Positions 1-8,983 of a stretch of 64,000 nucleotides of DNA are shown one piece after another; position 1 is the stretch's first letter; each line of letters starts with the position of its first letter. The notes beneath the pieces were generated by a model. It was not told where the DNA came from and searched no databases. It saw only the letters and a list, made by a program, of their open reading frames with translations. The position numbers and the translations under genes are program-made. Source of the DNA: JBIQKZ01 sp044464765. GTDB taxonomy: Bacteria; Pseudomonadota; Gammaproteobacteria; Burkholderiales; Burkholderiaceae_B. The stretch covers positions 162,626-226,625 of the forward strand of contig JBIQKZ010000004.1 in the NCBI GenBank assembly GCA_044464765.1. The letters run 5' to 3'.

Positions 1-12
1 TTTGATGGCGAC

Positions 13-41
13 GCGTTGCCTATCGCCAGATCACCTATAAT
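13..41 (+). promoter_or_regulatory. candidate sigma-70 promoter of wzz
   Basis: A perfect TATAAT -10 hexamer sits at 36-41. The -35 position 17 bases upstream (13-18, GCGTTG) is a poor match. It points at the wzz start at 82, 41 bases downstream. This is the only such box in the short leader, so I propose it as the wzz promoter; the assignment is inference. Confidence 0.45.
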
Positions 42-81
42 CAAACACTATTAAAATTAAACTTGGCCTAGCCGCATTGCT

Positions 82-1182
82 TTGGAGCACCGCTTGGACC
101 CCCGCACAAACCCTTCGACCCAGTCTGATGAAATCGACCTGCGCGAGCTGTTCTGCACGCTTTGGAATGCAAAGTGGACGATTGTTCTTATTACGCTGGC
201 CTGTACAATAATCGCCGCCGCCTATGCGTTCTTAGCCACGCCCATTTACCAGGCTAGCGCCCGAACCCTGCCGCCTATCAGCAGCGGTTTAGCAGCTTAT
301 AACTTGGGAAGCCAGTTAACGGGCATCAATATTGTCAGAACAATTACTGGATACCCTACCCCTGGGATAGAAAGGTTGACGGCAGATGCAGCTTATAAAG
401 CATTTTTGCAGCGACTGGACTCCGATACGGTGAGACTCCAGTTTTTTAACGAGCTGTATCTTCCCGCTCATCGTGACACTACCAACACAAATCAGATAGA
501 GGCGCTGTGGAAGCGATTAGCCAAAAACCTAAACGTAAAGTTACCCAAGCCGGGCGAATATGCCGCCACAGTTTCTATTGATGGCACCGACCCCGAAGTT
601 ATTGCCGTCTGGGCCAACGCCTACGTCGATTTAGCTGTTAACGCCACCCGTCAAGACCTGTTAAGTGATCTAGCGGGCGAGGTTGCACTGCGTAAGCAGG
701 CAGTCTCAGACCAAATCGCTACTTTGCGAAAAGTAGCACGCCAAACACGCGACGATCGCATACAACGTGTACAAAACGCCCTAACTGTCGCAGAATCTAT
801 CGACCTACAAGTGCCGCCTGCCGGGAGCCCACTAATTTCAGTCAATAGCGGGGCAATCGGCGACACAGGTACGTTGTTAGACGGCAGCATGATGTACTTG
901 CGGGGCGCGAAAGCATTACGCGCCGAGCTGGAATTGCTTAACAGCCGTGAAAATGACGACGCTTATATCGCAGAGTTGCCCGATTTGCTAAAAACACAAG
1001 CGTTGCTGGCAAGCATAGACCTGAACCCCGAGAAGCTTTCCGTTATCACGTGGGACCGAGCCGCCACAGTTCCCGAAGACCCAGTCAAACCCAAGAAAGC
1101 CGCCTCCGTAGTCTTAGGAATTATCGTGGGGCTGATACTGGGCGTACTGTTCTCGCTGACTCGTAGAATGTTCAGGGTTTAG
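82..1182 (+). CDS. wzz: Wzz-type polysaccharide chain-length determinant
   Basis: This is an inner-membrane polysaccharide co-polymerase of 366 residues that would set the number of repeat units added by Wzy. The family layout is visible: a cytoplasmic N-terminus, a first membrane helix at about residues 33-52, a large periplasmic helical domain, a Pro-rich approach (residues near 'PEDPVKPKK'), and a final helix around 340-360 with a short basic tail. The start is TTG. It stands alone on the + strand, behind a TATAAT box, and its 3' end overlaps the oppositely oriented dehydratase gene by 11 bases. The presence of wzx and wzy nearby fits Wzy-dependent assembly. The family call is secure; the exact polymer controlled is inferred from context. 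Confidence 0.85.
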   Translation: MEHRLDPRTNPSTQSDEIDLRELFCTLWNAKWTIVLITLACTIIAAAYAFLATPIYQASARTLPPISSGLAAYNLGSQLTGINIVRTITGYPTPGIERLTADAAYKAFLQRLDSDTVRLQFFNELYLPAHRDTTNTNQIEALWKRLAKNLNVKLPKPGEYAATVSIDGTDPEVIAVWANAYVDLAVNATRQDLLSDLAGEVALRKQAVSDQIATLRKVARQTRDDRIQRVQNALTVAESIDLQVPPAGSPLISVNSGAIGDTGTLLDGSMMYLRGAKALRAELELLNSRENDDAYIAELPDLLKTQALLASIDLNPEKLSVITWDRAATVPEDPVKPKKAASVVLGIIVGLILGVLFSLTRRMFRV

Positions 1183-3052
1183 GCTGATATTCAGGTATCC
1201 AACGTTTAAGCTCAGCGCGGACCTCCTCGTCACTGACAGCGACTTCAGCTGCTTGCCATGCTTGTACATAAGTATGGAAGCCCTCTGGCACAGCCCGTGA
1301 ACGAGCTATCCGTAGCTTCTCATGTGGCGTTTCAAGTGTTTCCTCGGCATCCGCCAAGAGCTCTTCATATAGCTTTTCACCAGGGCGTAAGCCGGTAAAC
1401 TTAACTTGAATTTCATCCTCGGTATACCCTGACAATCGAATCATATTGCGAGCCAAATCCACTATCATTACTGGTTCGCCCATGTCCAGAACAAAGATCT
1501 CGCCCCCCTTACCCATGGCTGCCGCCTGCAACACCAACTGAGCGGCTTCAGGTATAGACATAAAATAGCGATTAATTTCGGGGTGAGTTACAGTTACAGG
1601 CCCCCCCCGGGCAATCTGTGCCTGAAATTTGGGAATAACACTGCCGGTGCTGCCCAGCACGTTACCAAAACGCACCATTTGGAACCGAGTGCCTCTACCC
1701 TCGCAATGCAGCACCTCGCACACCATTTCGGCCATACGCTTGGTAGCCCCCATCACATTAGTGGGGTTTACTGCCTTGTCCGTCGAAATCAGCACAAACC
1801 GCTCCACACCATACCGTTGGGCGCAGCGCCCAACCACTAGGGTGCCAAACACATTGTTGCGAACCGCTTGCCAGGCATTGCCCACCTCCATCAATGGTAC
1901 GTGCTTGTAAGCTGCCGCGTGAAATACAACGGCGGGGCGCCACCGGGCAAAAATCTCGTCCATGCGCGCCTTATCTCGCACGTCACCAGCCAATGTCACA
2001 ATTTCAACGCCAGACGCTTCCTCGCGAAACCACTGCTCAATCATGTAAAGGGCAAATTCGTTTGCCTCAACCAAAACCACAGTGCGCGGCGAAAATCGAG
2101 ATAATTGGCGACACAACTCACTGCCAATCGAGCCCCCAGCTCCAGTCACCAATATCGTTTTATCAGACAGCATAGCCTTTACGTGATCGCTGTCGATACG
2201 GACTGGCTGACGTCCCAATAAGTCTTCGATCTTGACCGGTCGCATCACGTTAACTGCAACTCGACCGTTCATTAGCTCGTCTAGCGCTGGGACGGTAAAC
2301 AGCAACGCGCCTGCTTTGGTGGCCATTTCACTAATGCTGCGCAGAACAGACGAACGTACGGACGGCATGGCAAAAATGACGTGCTTGGCCTGATGTCGCG
2401 CCAATACCTTCGCGATATCAGAGGTGCGCCCCTCTACTCGACAGCCAGATAATTCCAGCCCCTGCTTAGCGGGATCGTCGTCTACCAGGGCCACTACGTT
2501 CCATTCAGGCGTGCGCTCCAATTCGCGCACCAGCATTGCACCAGCTGTACCTGCGCCCACAATCACCACAGGCTTTCCTTGGCCTGTAATCCCGCTATAT
2601 AGCGTATGCTCCTTCCACATGCGCCAGGCAACGCGGCCCCCACTCATCAACAACAACAGCAATATGGGATACAGCACAACCATCGAACGCGGAATTGCTA
2701 TATGTGGCCTAGAAAACAACGTAAACAACACCAGGGCAAGCGTGGACACCACGACCGCTTTCAACACCCGCCTTAAATCGGGCAGGCTGGCAAACTGCCA
2801 CATGCCTCGGTATAAACCCGCCCAACGACAGGCAACCAATTGAACGAGCAACAGAAACGATAAACCAACAAAAACTTCGTAATCGTAGAATGCTGGCCAA
2901 GTAAAATTAAAACGGATAAGAAAACTACCCATCCAAGCTACGACCACCATGAGCAGGTCGAATGCGAAAACTAAAAAAATTCGCATATTAATATTGAGCA
3001 CCATAAAATCCTTGGCCTTAATAACACAACGCCAGTGTGTTTCAACTGCCAT
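1172..3052 (-). CDS. wbpM: WbpM/PglF-type UDP-GlcNAc 4,6-dehydratase, membrane bound
   Basis: This protein of 626 residues has the full-length WbpM/FlaA1/PglF architecture. Four membrane helices lie in the first ~140 residues. A CoA-binding-like Rossmann fold follows (VIVGAGTAGAM at ~163), then the catalytic SDR domain (VTGAGGSIGSE at ~302) with the STDKA stretch and the MGATKR active-site segment, in which Met replaces the usual SDR Tyr as in this family. It converts UDP-GlcNAc to the UDP-4-keto-6-deoxy sugar at the inner face of the membrane. It is the last gene of the long - strand series, 27 bases after the sugar transferase gene. Together with the neighbouring aminotransferase and acetyltransferase it would make a bacillosamine-type UDP-sugar. 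Confidence 0.9.
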   Translation of the reverse strand: MAVETHWRCVIKAKDFMVLNINMRIFLVFAFDLLMVVVAWMGSFLIRFNFTWPAFYDYEVFVGLSFLLLVQLVACRWAGLYRGMWQFASLPDLRRVLKAVVVSTLALVLFTLFSRPHIAIPRSMVVLYPILLLLLMSGGRVAWRMWKEHTLYSGITGQGKPVVIVGAGTAGAMLVRELERTPEWNVVALVDDDPAKQGLELSGCRVEGRTSDIAKVLARHQAKHVIFAMPSVRSSVLRSISEMATKAGALLFTVPALDELMNGRVAVNVMRPVKIEDLLGRQPVRIDSDHVKAMLSDKTILVTGAGGSIGSELCRQLSRFSPRTVVLVEANEFALYMIEQWFREEASGVEIVTLAGDVRDKARMDEIFARWRPAVVFHAAAYKHVPLMEVGNAWQAVRNNVFGTLVVGRCAQRYGVERFVLISTDKAVNPTNVMGATKRMAEMVCEVLHCEGRGTRFQMVRFGNVLGSTGSVIPKFQAQIARGGPVTVTHPEINRYFMSIPEAAQLVLQAAAMGKGGEIFVLDMGEPVMIVDLARNMIRLSGYTEDEIQVKFTGLRPGEKLYEELLADAEETLETPHEKLRIARSRAVPEGFHTYVQAWQAAEVAVSDEEVRAELKRWIPEYQPKP

Positions 3053-3079
3053 TTCCGACAGGCGACGTCTGCATCAACT

Positions 3080-3673
3080 TCAATTAATCAGTACTTTTAG
3101 TGTGTCGAGGATAATTTTTATATCCCCGAAAAATGTACGTGTACGCACGTACTCTGTGTAATAACGCAACTTGATGGGTAGAACTTCGTGCACATAAGCT
3201 TGATGTGGGTCTTGTGCTTGCCCTAAAATCTGATTCTCATCACGATACTCTATCGAAGCCCTGTCCGTAATACCAGGCCGAACCGAAAGCACAACCTCAC
3301 GAATATCGGCCGGATAACAAGCTACATAACGCGGTACCTCGGGCCTTGGCCCCACTAAGCTCATAGAGCCTAGCCAAACATTCAACAACTGGGGCAACTC
3401 ATCGAGCTTGTATTTTCGTAACCACTGACCAACTCGAGTTACACGGTTATCAGCACCCACAGTAATTTGCAACCCTTTACGTTCAGCCTCCGTCACCATG
3501 GTGCGAAATTTGTAGATTCGAAATGTTCTTCCAGACAGTCCAACCCTTTCTTGTCGAAAGAACACAGGGCCAGGCGAATCGATTTTTATTAAAACCGCAA
3601 ACAACAAAAAAACAGGGGATAGGAATATCAACCCTATCCCGCTAAGCAAAAAATCAAACAGTCGTTTAGCCAT
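3080..3673 (-). CDS. pglC: PglC-like initiating sugar-1-phosphate transferase
   Basis: This protein of 197 residues is a short monotopic phosphoglycosyl transferase (bacterial sugar transferase family). It has the N-terminal re-entrant hydrophobic helix (residues 5-28), then the PGPVFFRQERVG and IYKFRTM motifs and the SLVGPRPE motif. The family moves a sugar phosphate from a UDP-sugar to undecaprenyl phosphate and so starts repeat-unit assembly. The small PglC-type size, without the extra N-terminal helices of WbaP/WcaJ, and adjacency to the aminotransferase suggest a UDP-diacetamido-trideoxy sugar as donor. Its ATG directly follows the aminotransferase TAA, indicating translational coupling. 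Donor identity is inferred. Confidence 0.88.
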   Translation of the reverse strand: MAKRLFDFLLSGIGLIFLSPVFLLFAVLIKIDSPGPVFFRQERVGLSGRTFRIYKFRTMVTEAERKGLQITVGADNRVTRVGQWLRKYKLDELPQLLNVWLGSMSLVGPRPEVPRYVACYPADIREVVLSVRPGITDRASIEYRDENQILGQAQDPHQAYVHEVLPIKLRYYTEYVRTRTFFGDIKIILDTLKVLIN

Positions 3674-4831
3674 TTAGTTTAATGCATTATGTACTGCACT
3701 AATCACGCGCCGTACATCGTCATCAGCCATCCTTGTGTACAGGGGAATGGACAACGTACGCTCAAAAATTTGCTGACTGACTGGAAACATTTCGGGCGTA
3801 AGTTTGTATTTATCCCGCCAATAGGGTTGCAGGTGCAAAGGGACATAATGCACACTACACCCAATGTCCTGCTGGTGCATACGTTCGATAAAGCTATCGC
3901 GCCCAATTTTAACGGATGAATCCAGTTGAATAACGTATAAATGCCAGGCATGAACATCCCCCTTTGCTGCGTGAGGAGGGAGAATAATTGGCAGCCCTTT
4001 AAAGGCTTCATCATACATAGCAGCGATGTGGGCTCGCTTGGCCCTGAACACATCTGCTTTCTTTAGTTGATGAATTCCAATTGCCGCAGAAATATCGGGC
4101 ATATTGTATTTATATCCCGGTGCAATAATTTCATAATACCAACTAGGCGCTTTTGAGGTAAATCTATCGAAAGCATCGCGACTAATTCCATGAAGCCGCA
4201 TGACGCGGGCTCGCTTTGCAAGCTCAGGGTTTCGCGTGACAAGCATCCCCCCTTCCCCAGTTGTAATTGTTTTATTCGCATAAAAGCTAAATACCGTTAC
4301 GTCGCTGTCAAGAGTACCGATTAGCTTGCCATTACAGGTCGTCGGCAAGGCGTGCGCAGCGTCCTCCATGACTCGCAGGCCATGCTTTTGCGCGACCTTC
4401 AGCAAACTTTCCATGTCAGCCGCACGCCCGGCAAAATGCACAGGAATAATAGCCTTGGTGCGCGGAGTTATCGCATTTTCAAGCGCCTTGACATCAATAC
4501 AAAGCGTTGTAGGATCCACGTCAACGAAGACGGGATCCGCCCCCAAGTAACGAACCACTTCGGCCGTCGCAGTAAATGTATGTGTCGTTGTGATGACTTC
4601 GTCACCAGGCCCTATGCCTAATGCTTCCAAGCCAAGGTGCAATCCCGCCGTGGCAGAATTGACAGCAACGGCCTCAACGCCGTCTCCCAAGTACTCTGCA
4701 AAATCCATTTCAAACTGTTTTGCTTTCGGTCCCGTTGTTACCCATCCTGAACGGAGGGATTCAACCACCTCTGCAATTTCCTCTTCGCCAATCTCTGGCG
4801 CAGCAAAGGGAAGAAACTTTTTCTCTGGCAT
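3674..4831 (-). CDS. DegT/DnrJ/EryC1 sugar aminotransferase (PglE-like)
   Basis: This is a PLP-dependent fold-type I sugar aminotransferase of 385 residues. The internal-aldimine lysine lies in FYANKTITTGEGG, preceded by the EDAAHALP stretch that contacts PLP, and GDEVITTTHTF is typical of C4-transaminases such as PglE. It would aminate the 4-keto sugar made by the WbpM/PglF-type enzyme three genes away in the same direction. I chose the ATG at 4831 because AGGTG lies six bases before it; a GTG nine bases upstream is possible. It is followed without gap by the sugar transferase gene. The substrate is inferred from operon context. Confidence 0.85.
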   Translation of the reverse strand: MPEKKFLPFAAPEIGEEEIAEVVESLRSGWVTTGPKAKQFEMDFAEYLGDGVEAVAVNSATAGLHLGLEALGIGPGDEVITTTHTFTATAEVVRYLGADPVFVDVDPTTLCIDVKALENAITPRTKAIIPVHFAGRAADMESLLKVAQKHGLRVMEDAAHALPTTCNGKLIGTLDSDVTVFSFYANKTITTGEGGMLVTRNPELAKRARVMRLHGISRDAFDRFTSKAPSWYYEIIAPGYKYNMPDISAAIGIHQLKKADVFRAKRAHIAAMYDEAFKGLPIILPPHAAKGDVHAWHLYVIQLDSSVKIGRDSFIERMHQQDIGCSVHYVPLHLQPYWRDKYKLTPEMFPVSQQIFERTLSIPLYTRMADDDVRRVISAVHNALN

Positions 4832-4855
4832 TCCTTTCACCTACTATTTATATGG

Positions 4856-5488
4856 TCAACGGTGGGATTCTTCGTGTTTTGATTTCAACATTAACAACAT
4901 CAACCTCTTTTTGTCCTGCCGAAACTCTTGTTCAACTTTATAGCCATTTTTCTGATAAAAGCTAATCGCCCGCTGATTATCAACAGCGTCTGTAGTCAAA
5001 GCAATCTGTTTCGCTCCTCGCGTAAAAGCCTGGCGCTCAAACTCTTCCAGCAAACTATCGGATACCCCGGTCCCTCTTGCGCTAGGCAGAACACCAATAC
5101 TGCGCAAAATAGCGGCATCGGAAGAAATATCCGGTTGACCTCCCGTCGTAAAAAAACGAGTAACCAACCGCCCTCCGATTTTAATTGGATGGCGAATAAT
5201 CCCTAAAATACTTGAGGTGATGAATTTTGGCAGAAAACGCAATGCCAGAGACCGATCCTTAGTGGCTCCATGAAGTTGGCCGACTGCAAAACCCACTACC
5301 TGGTGTTTATCGTTCGCGACAATAAAAATACCATTCTGATTCACCAAAAACGCGTGATACATGGTTTGCAAAAACCGCGAGCCAAGGATAGTAAGAAAAA
5401 AACCCGGAAAAGCCTCTTGATGAACTTTCACGACCGACACAATGTCTTCACGCCGAGCGCTCGCGATAGTACGAGTTCGGCTAGGCAT
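4856..5488 (-). CDS. GNAT-family N-acetyltransferase
   Basis: This protein of 210 residues has the GNAT fold: a beta strand giving VGFAVGQLHG, the acetyl-CoA pyrophosphate loop region (IGVLPSARGTGVSDSLLEEF), and the C-terminal AISFYQKNGY motif of family members. In this position an enzyme that acetylates the freshly made 4-amino group is expected. The Campylobacter enzyme for that step (PglD) is a hexapeptide-repeat protein, so a GNAT enzyme here would be a non-homologous replacement. The ATG at 5488 is favoured over an upstream TTG because a GGGGGA ribosome binding site precedes it. It overlaps the 3' end of the upstream glycosyltransferase gene by eight bases. Function is inferred. Confidence 0.75.
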   Translation of the reverse strand: MPSRTRTIASARREDIVSVVKVHQEAFPGFFLTILGSRFLQTMYHAFLVNQNGIFIVANDKHQVVGFAVGQLHGATKDRSLALRFLPKFITSSILGIIRHPIKIGGRLVTRFFTTGGQPDISSDAAILRSIGVLPSARGTGVSDSLLEEFERQAFTRGAKQIALTTDAVDNQRAISFYQKNGYKVEQEFRQDKKRLMLLMLKSKHEESHR

Positions 5489-6713
5489 TAGCACATCCCC
5501 CTGCAACTTTATTGATCATTGCGTTAATTGCATTTATCCCTATTTCCATGCTCATATGCTGCCGATAAAAGGATAGCCCCTTATCTGCCATTTCTCTTAA
5601 CGCTTCCGGCGTCATCTGGCTCATTTCTAAAGCCACTTTTGCTAGCTCCTCAGGACGACACGGTTCCACCGTTATTCCTGCGCCTGAACTGCGTACAATT
5701 TCACTAGCTTCACCGCGAACAGCCATGATAATGGGACGGGCAGCCATCATATAAGCTTGTGTTTTTTGTGGAATGGTAATTTCAAATACAGGATCATCCG
5801 CAAGATGAACCAAGAGCGCATCTGCCGCCGAGAGATAATCAGAAACCTCGTCTGCCGAAACCCGCGGAAGAAACTGAACATTCTGCAGCCCATAATTTTC
5901 GACCTGATTTTTCAGCCTTTCCTCGGAAACGCCTGTGCCCAGGAATACAAAACGTACATTTCCACCACCCCTCGCTTGCAATATTCTTGCAGCCTCAACA
6001 ACATGCTCTAATGCCTGTGCAGCACCAAGGTTTCCCGCATACAGAATATTAAAATACGCTTTATCTATCGTAGGCGGAGCGCCCCTTTCAGATATCTTTA
6101 ACCGGCTTTCGTCACACCAATTAAAAACCCGCACAATCTTGTCGGACTGTACCCCCTTTTTGATAAGGGTCGTACGATAGCCTTCCGATAAAACTACTAT
6201 TCTGGCAGCCCGTCGATAAATTAGGTTGCAAACTTTATTAATACAATGCTCAATCTTGCCGCCATGCCGAATATTGCCAGTAGCAACTAGTGCCTCAGGC
6301 CATAGATCCTGTACGTCGTAGATGTATGGAATCTTACGTATGGCTCCCAGCACCATCGCAAGTAGCCCAACAACCACAGGGGGGTAATAAGCGTAGAGCA
6401 CGTCTGCTTTCCTATTAGAGGAAAGCGCATATAGCCCGCCCATTACCCCAAAAGATAAATAGCTTAATAATCTTTTTGTAGTTGAGGCGCCGTGACTGAT
6501 ATAGGTTGGGATACGTACGACCCTTACGCCGTCCACCCATTCAGCTTGTCTAAAGCGCTGACGATACCCAGGATACACCTTGCCCCCCGGGTAACTGGGG
6601 AAAGTGGTAATTATTTCAATTTCGTGCCCGAGCTTCTGGAGGCGGCGGGCAAAATCCAACCCTTTAATAGAGTTTTCCGGATCGAACAATTGGGAAATAA
6701 ATAGTATACGCAA
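5481..6713 (-). CDS. wbuB: WbuB-like family 4 glycosyltransferase (putative L-fucosaminyltransferase)
   Basis: This GT-B fold, family 4 glycosyltransferase of 410 residues starts with MRILFISQLFDPE, carries the GGKVYPGYRQ segment of the WbuB group, and has a C-terminal donor-binding domain (LYAGNLGAAQALE, then a PQKTQAYMMAARP segment near residue 320). WbuB-type enzymes usually sit beside fnlA-fnlB-fnlC and use UDP-N-acetyl-L-fucosamine, exactly the arrangement here (fnlC starts upstream in the same direction, 28 bases apart). The start is TTG with AAGG eight bases before it. The family assignment is firm; donor specificity rests on context. Confidence 0.85.
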   Translation of the reverse strand: MRILFISQLFDPENSIKGLDFARRLQKLGHEIEIITTFPSYPGGKVYPGYRQRFRQAEWVDGVRVVRIPTYISHGASTTKRLLSYLSFGVMGGLYALSSNRKADVLYAYYPPVVVGLLAMVLGAIRKIPYIYDVQDLWPEALVATGNIRHGGKIEHCINKVCNLIYRRAARIVVLSEGYRTTLIKKGVQSDKIVRVFNWCDESRLKISERGAPPTIDKAYFNILYAGNLGAAQALEHVVEAARILQARGGGNVRFVFLGTGVSEERLKNQVENYGLQNVQFLPRVSADEVSDYLSAADALLVHLADDPVFEITIPQKTQAYMMAARPIIMAVRGEASEIVRSSGAGITVEPCRPEELAKVALEMSQMTPEALREMADKGLSFYRQHMSMEIGINAINAMINKVAGGCANA

Positions 6714-6741
6714 CGTCGTTGCCTTATCAGCCCGATATAGA

Positions 6742-7872
6742 TCAATATTGCTTCCACACTACTCGTTTAACGTAGTCGGTATAGCTATGCATGATTCGCA
6801 CGACTTTCTCTGCCACGTTCGGCATGCTGTAGTCGGCCACCAGGCGTAGGCTTCTATCGTCGTCCCGGCCCTGGCTCGCCAAAATACTCAACCCTTGTAG
6901 CACCCGGTCTTTTTCCAACCCCACCATCATCACCGCCGCTTCTTCCATCCCTTCCGGGCGCTCATGCGCCTCGCGGATATTCAGGGCAGGGAAATTGAGG
7001 ATGGAAGATTCTTCAGAAATGGTGCCACTATCAGACAGCACCGCCTTGGCGCTGATTTGCAGCTTGTTATAGTCTTTGAACCCCAAGGGTTTCAATAGCC
7101 GCACTTGCTCGTGGAAGGTTACCCCCATGGCATCAACCCGCTTTTGCGTACGGGGGTGTGTAGAAACAATCACCGGGTAGCCGTACTGGCTGGCTACAGC
7201 GTTCAGCACGTCCACCAGTTTGGAGAAATTCTTGTCCGAATCAATATTTTCTTCACGGTGGGCGCTAACAACAAAGAACTTACCCGTCTGCAAATCAAGA
7301 CGATCCAACACGTCCGACGCCTCGATGCCGTCGCGGTAATAGTTCAACACTTCGAACATGGGGCTGCCTGTCTTGATGACCATATCGGGCGGCAAGCCTT
7401 CACGCAGCAGGTAGTCACGAGCGATTGTGCTGTAGGTAAGGTTGATGTCGGCGGTATGGTCAACAATGCGGCGATTGATCTCTTCGGGCACGCGCATGTC
7501 GAAACAGCGGTTGCCCGCTTCCATGTGGAAGGTGGGGATTTTGCGCCGCTTGGCGGGAAGCACCGCCATGCAGCTATTGGTATCGCCTAAGATCAAGACC
7601 GCTTCGGGTTGTACTTCCGCCAGTACTTGGTCCACCGCAATAATGACTTTACCGATGGTCTCCGCGCCTGACGCCCCAGCCGCATTCAGGAAATGGTCAG
7701 GCTTGCGTATGCCCAAGTCCTGAAAGAATATCTCGTTCAATTCGTAGTCATAGTTCTGGCCGGTATGCACCAGAACATGGTCACAATACTGATCCAGGGC
7801 AGCCATTACCCGCGACAAGCGGATGATTTCGGGGCGCGTACCCACAACGGTTACTACTTTCAATTTCTTCAT
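6742..7872 (-). CDS. fnlC: UDP-N-acetyl-L-fucosamine synthase (C2 epimerase, WecB fold)
   Basis: This protein of 376 residues has the non-hydrolysing UDP-GlcNAc 2-epimerase fold: VVGTRPEIIRLSRV at the N-terminus, HTGQNYDYELN, the HMEAGNRCFD motif, VSAHREEN, and LSDSGTISEESS near the uridine-binding end. In the UDP-L-FucNAc pathway FnlC/CapG/WbjD performs the last C2 epimerisation. The pathway context is complete, because fnlB ends one base before this ATG and fnlA precedes fnlB. The open frame extends upstream to 7959, but that part lies inside fnlB and lacks family similarity, so I place the start at 7872 (MKKLKV). Confidence 0.92.
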   Translation of the reverse strand: MKKLKVVTVVGTRPEIIRLSRVMAALDQYCDHVLVHTGQNYDYELNEIFFQDLGIRKPDHFLNAAGASGAETIGKVIIAVDQVLAEVQPEAVLILGDTNSCMAVLPAKRRKIPTFHMEAGNRCFDMRVPEEINRRIVDHTADINLTYSTIARDYLLREGLPPDMVIKTGSPMFEVLNYYRDGIEASDVLDRLDLQTGKFFVVSAHREENIDSDKNFSKLVDVLNAVASQYGYPVIVSTHPRTQKRVDAMGVTFHEQVRLLKPLGFKDYNKLQISAKAVLSDSGTISEESSILNFPALNIREAHERPEGMEEAAVMMVGLEKDRVLQGLSILASQGRDDDRSLRLVADYSMPNVAEKVVRIMHSYTDYVKRVVWKQY

Positions 7873-7873
7873 T

Positions 7874-8980
7874 TCACACCGGGCATGCATAAGTATCAGG
7901 GCGCTGTCGGTCGAAAATCTCGTTCGCCCACAGCATAACGACCATTTCTTCGTCGCCAATATTGGTAATGTCGTGTGTCCAGCCAGGCACGGTTTCCACG
8001 ATCGTTGGGGTGTCGCCCGAGGTTATCAACTCGTGGTAGGCGCCATCCACAATCTGACGAAAACGGAAGCGCGCTTGGCCCTTTATTACCAAGAACTTTT
8101 CCGTTTTACTGTGGTGGTAGTGGCCCCCCCGTGTGATGCCCGGATGCGCGGTAAAGAACGAAAACTGCCCCGAATCACGGGTTTTAAGCATTTCCACAAA
8201 CACACCACGCTGGTCGCCATGCTTGGGCACTTCGTAGGCAAAGCTTTCGGGCGGCAGATAGCTTACGTAGGTTGCATATAAGGCACGTGTCAGCCCCGTA
8301 CCCACGGCATCCGTCGTGAGGGTAGAGCGACTGTCGCGAAACGCCTGCAATTGCTCGGCCAACGCGCCCACAGTGATACTGTAAACCGGCTCGACCTCTA
8401 AAAACGGCGTACCCGCCGCCTGACCGTCCATGACCTGGACAAACCTAGCCACCACGTCGTCGATATAGACCAACCGAATTTTTGCGGCGGGATCATTGAT
8501 TTGAATGGGAAGGCCGCGTGCAATGTTGTGGCAAAAGGTGGCTACGGCGGAATTGTAATTTGGCCGAGCCCACTTACCGAATACATTCGGCAGGCGGAAC
8601 AGGTGTACTGGCGCCCCATGCTGAGCCGCAAAATCCTGCAACACCTCTTCAGCACCGCGCTTGCTGGCCCCGTAGGGGTTGTCGGCTTCGGCCTGTGTGG
8701 ACGAGGTGTAAAGCACGGGGGTTGTTTTACCCAAATCTGCCAGCGTGTCGCAGAGCAATTTTGTCAGGTCCGTATTGCCCGTCTTGAATTCTTCCACGGA
8801 TGTGGGTCGATTTACCCCTGCCAAATGAAAGATAAAGTCTGCCCGGGCCGCTTGCTGACGCAAGAGCTCGGGGCCATCATTTCGGGTAAATGACAAAATG
8901 TCGATGTCTTTACGCTCGGCCAAGACGGCAATAAGATTGCGCGCGACAAAGCCGCCCGCACCTGTCACCAGCACTTTCAT
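7874..8980 (-). CDS. fnlB: Bifunctional UDP-sugar epimerase/reductase FnlB (CapF/WbjC)
   Basis: This protein of 368 residues has two domains. The N-terminal SDR domain starts with VTGAGGFVARNL and carries TSSTQAEADNPYGASKR as its active-site Tyr/Lys segment. The C-terminal ~130 residues are a cupin domain with the metal ligand pattern GHYHHSKTEKF. CapF/WbjC enzymes convert the 4-keto intermediate from FnlA through C3 epimerisation (cupin) and C4 reduction (SDR) toward UDP-N-acetyl-L-talosamine, the substrate of FnlC. It lies three bases after fnlA and one base before fnlC, a tight three-gene pathway. Confidence 0.93.
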   Translation of the reverse strand: MKVLVTGAGGFVARNLIAVLAERKDIDILSFTRNDGPELLRQQAARADFIFHLAGVNRPTSVEEFKTGNTDLTKLLCDTLADLGKTTPVLYTSSTQAEADNPYGASKRGAEEVLQDFAAQHGAPVHLFRLPNVFGKWARPNYNSAVATFCHNIARGLPIQINDPAAKIRLVYIDDVVARFVQVMDGQAAGTPFLEVEPVYSITVGALAEQLQAFRDSRSTLTTDAVGTGLTRALYATYVSYLPPESFAYEVPKHGDQRGVFVEMLKTRDSGQFSFFTAHPGITRGGHYHHSKTEKFLVIKGQARFRFRQIVDGAYHELITSGDTPTIVETVPGWTHDITNIGDEEMVVMLWANEIFDRQRPDTYACPV

Positions 8981-8983
8981 GGC

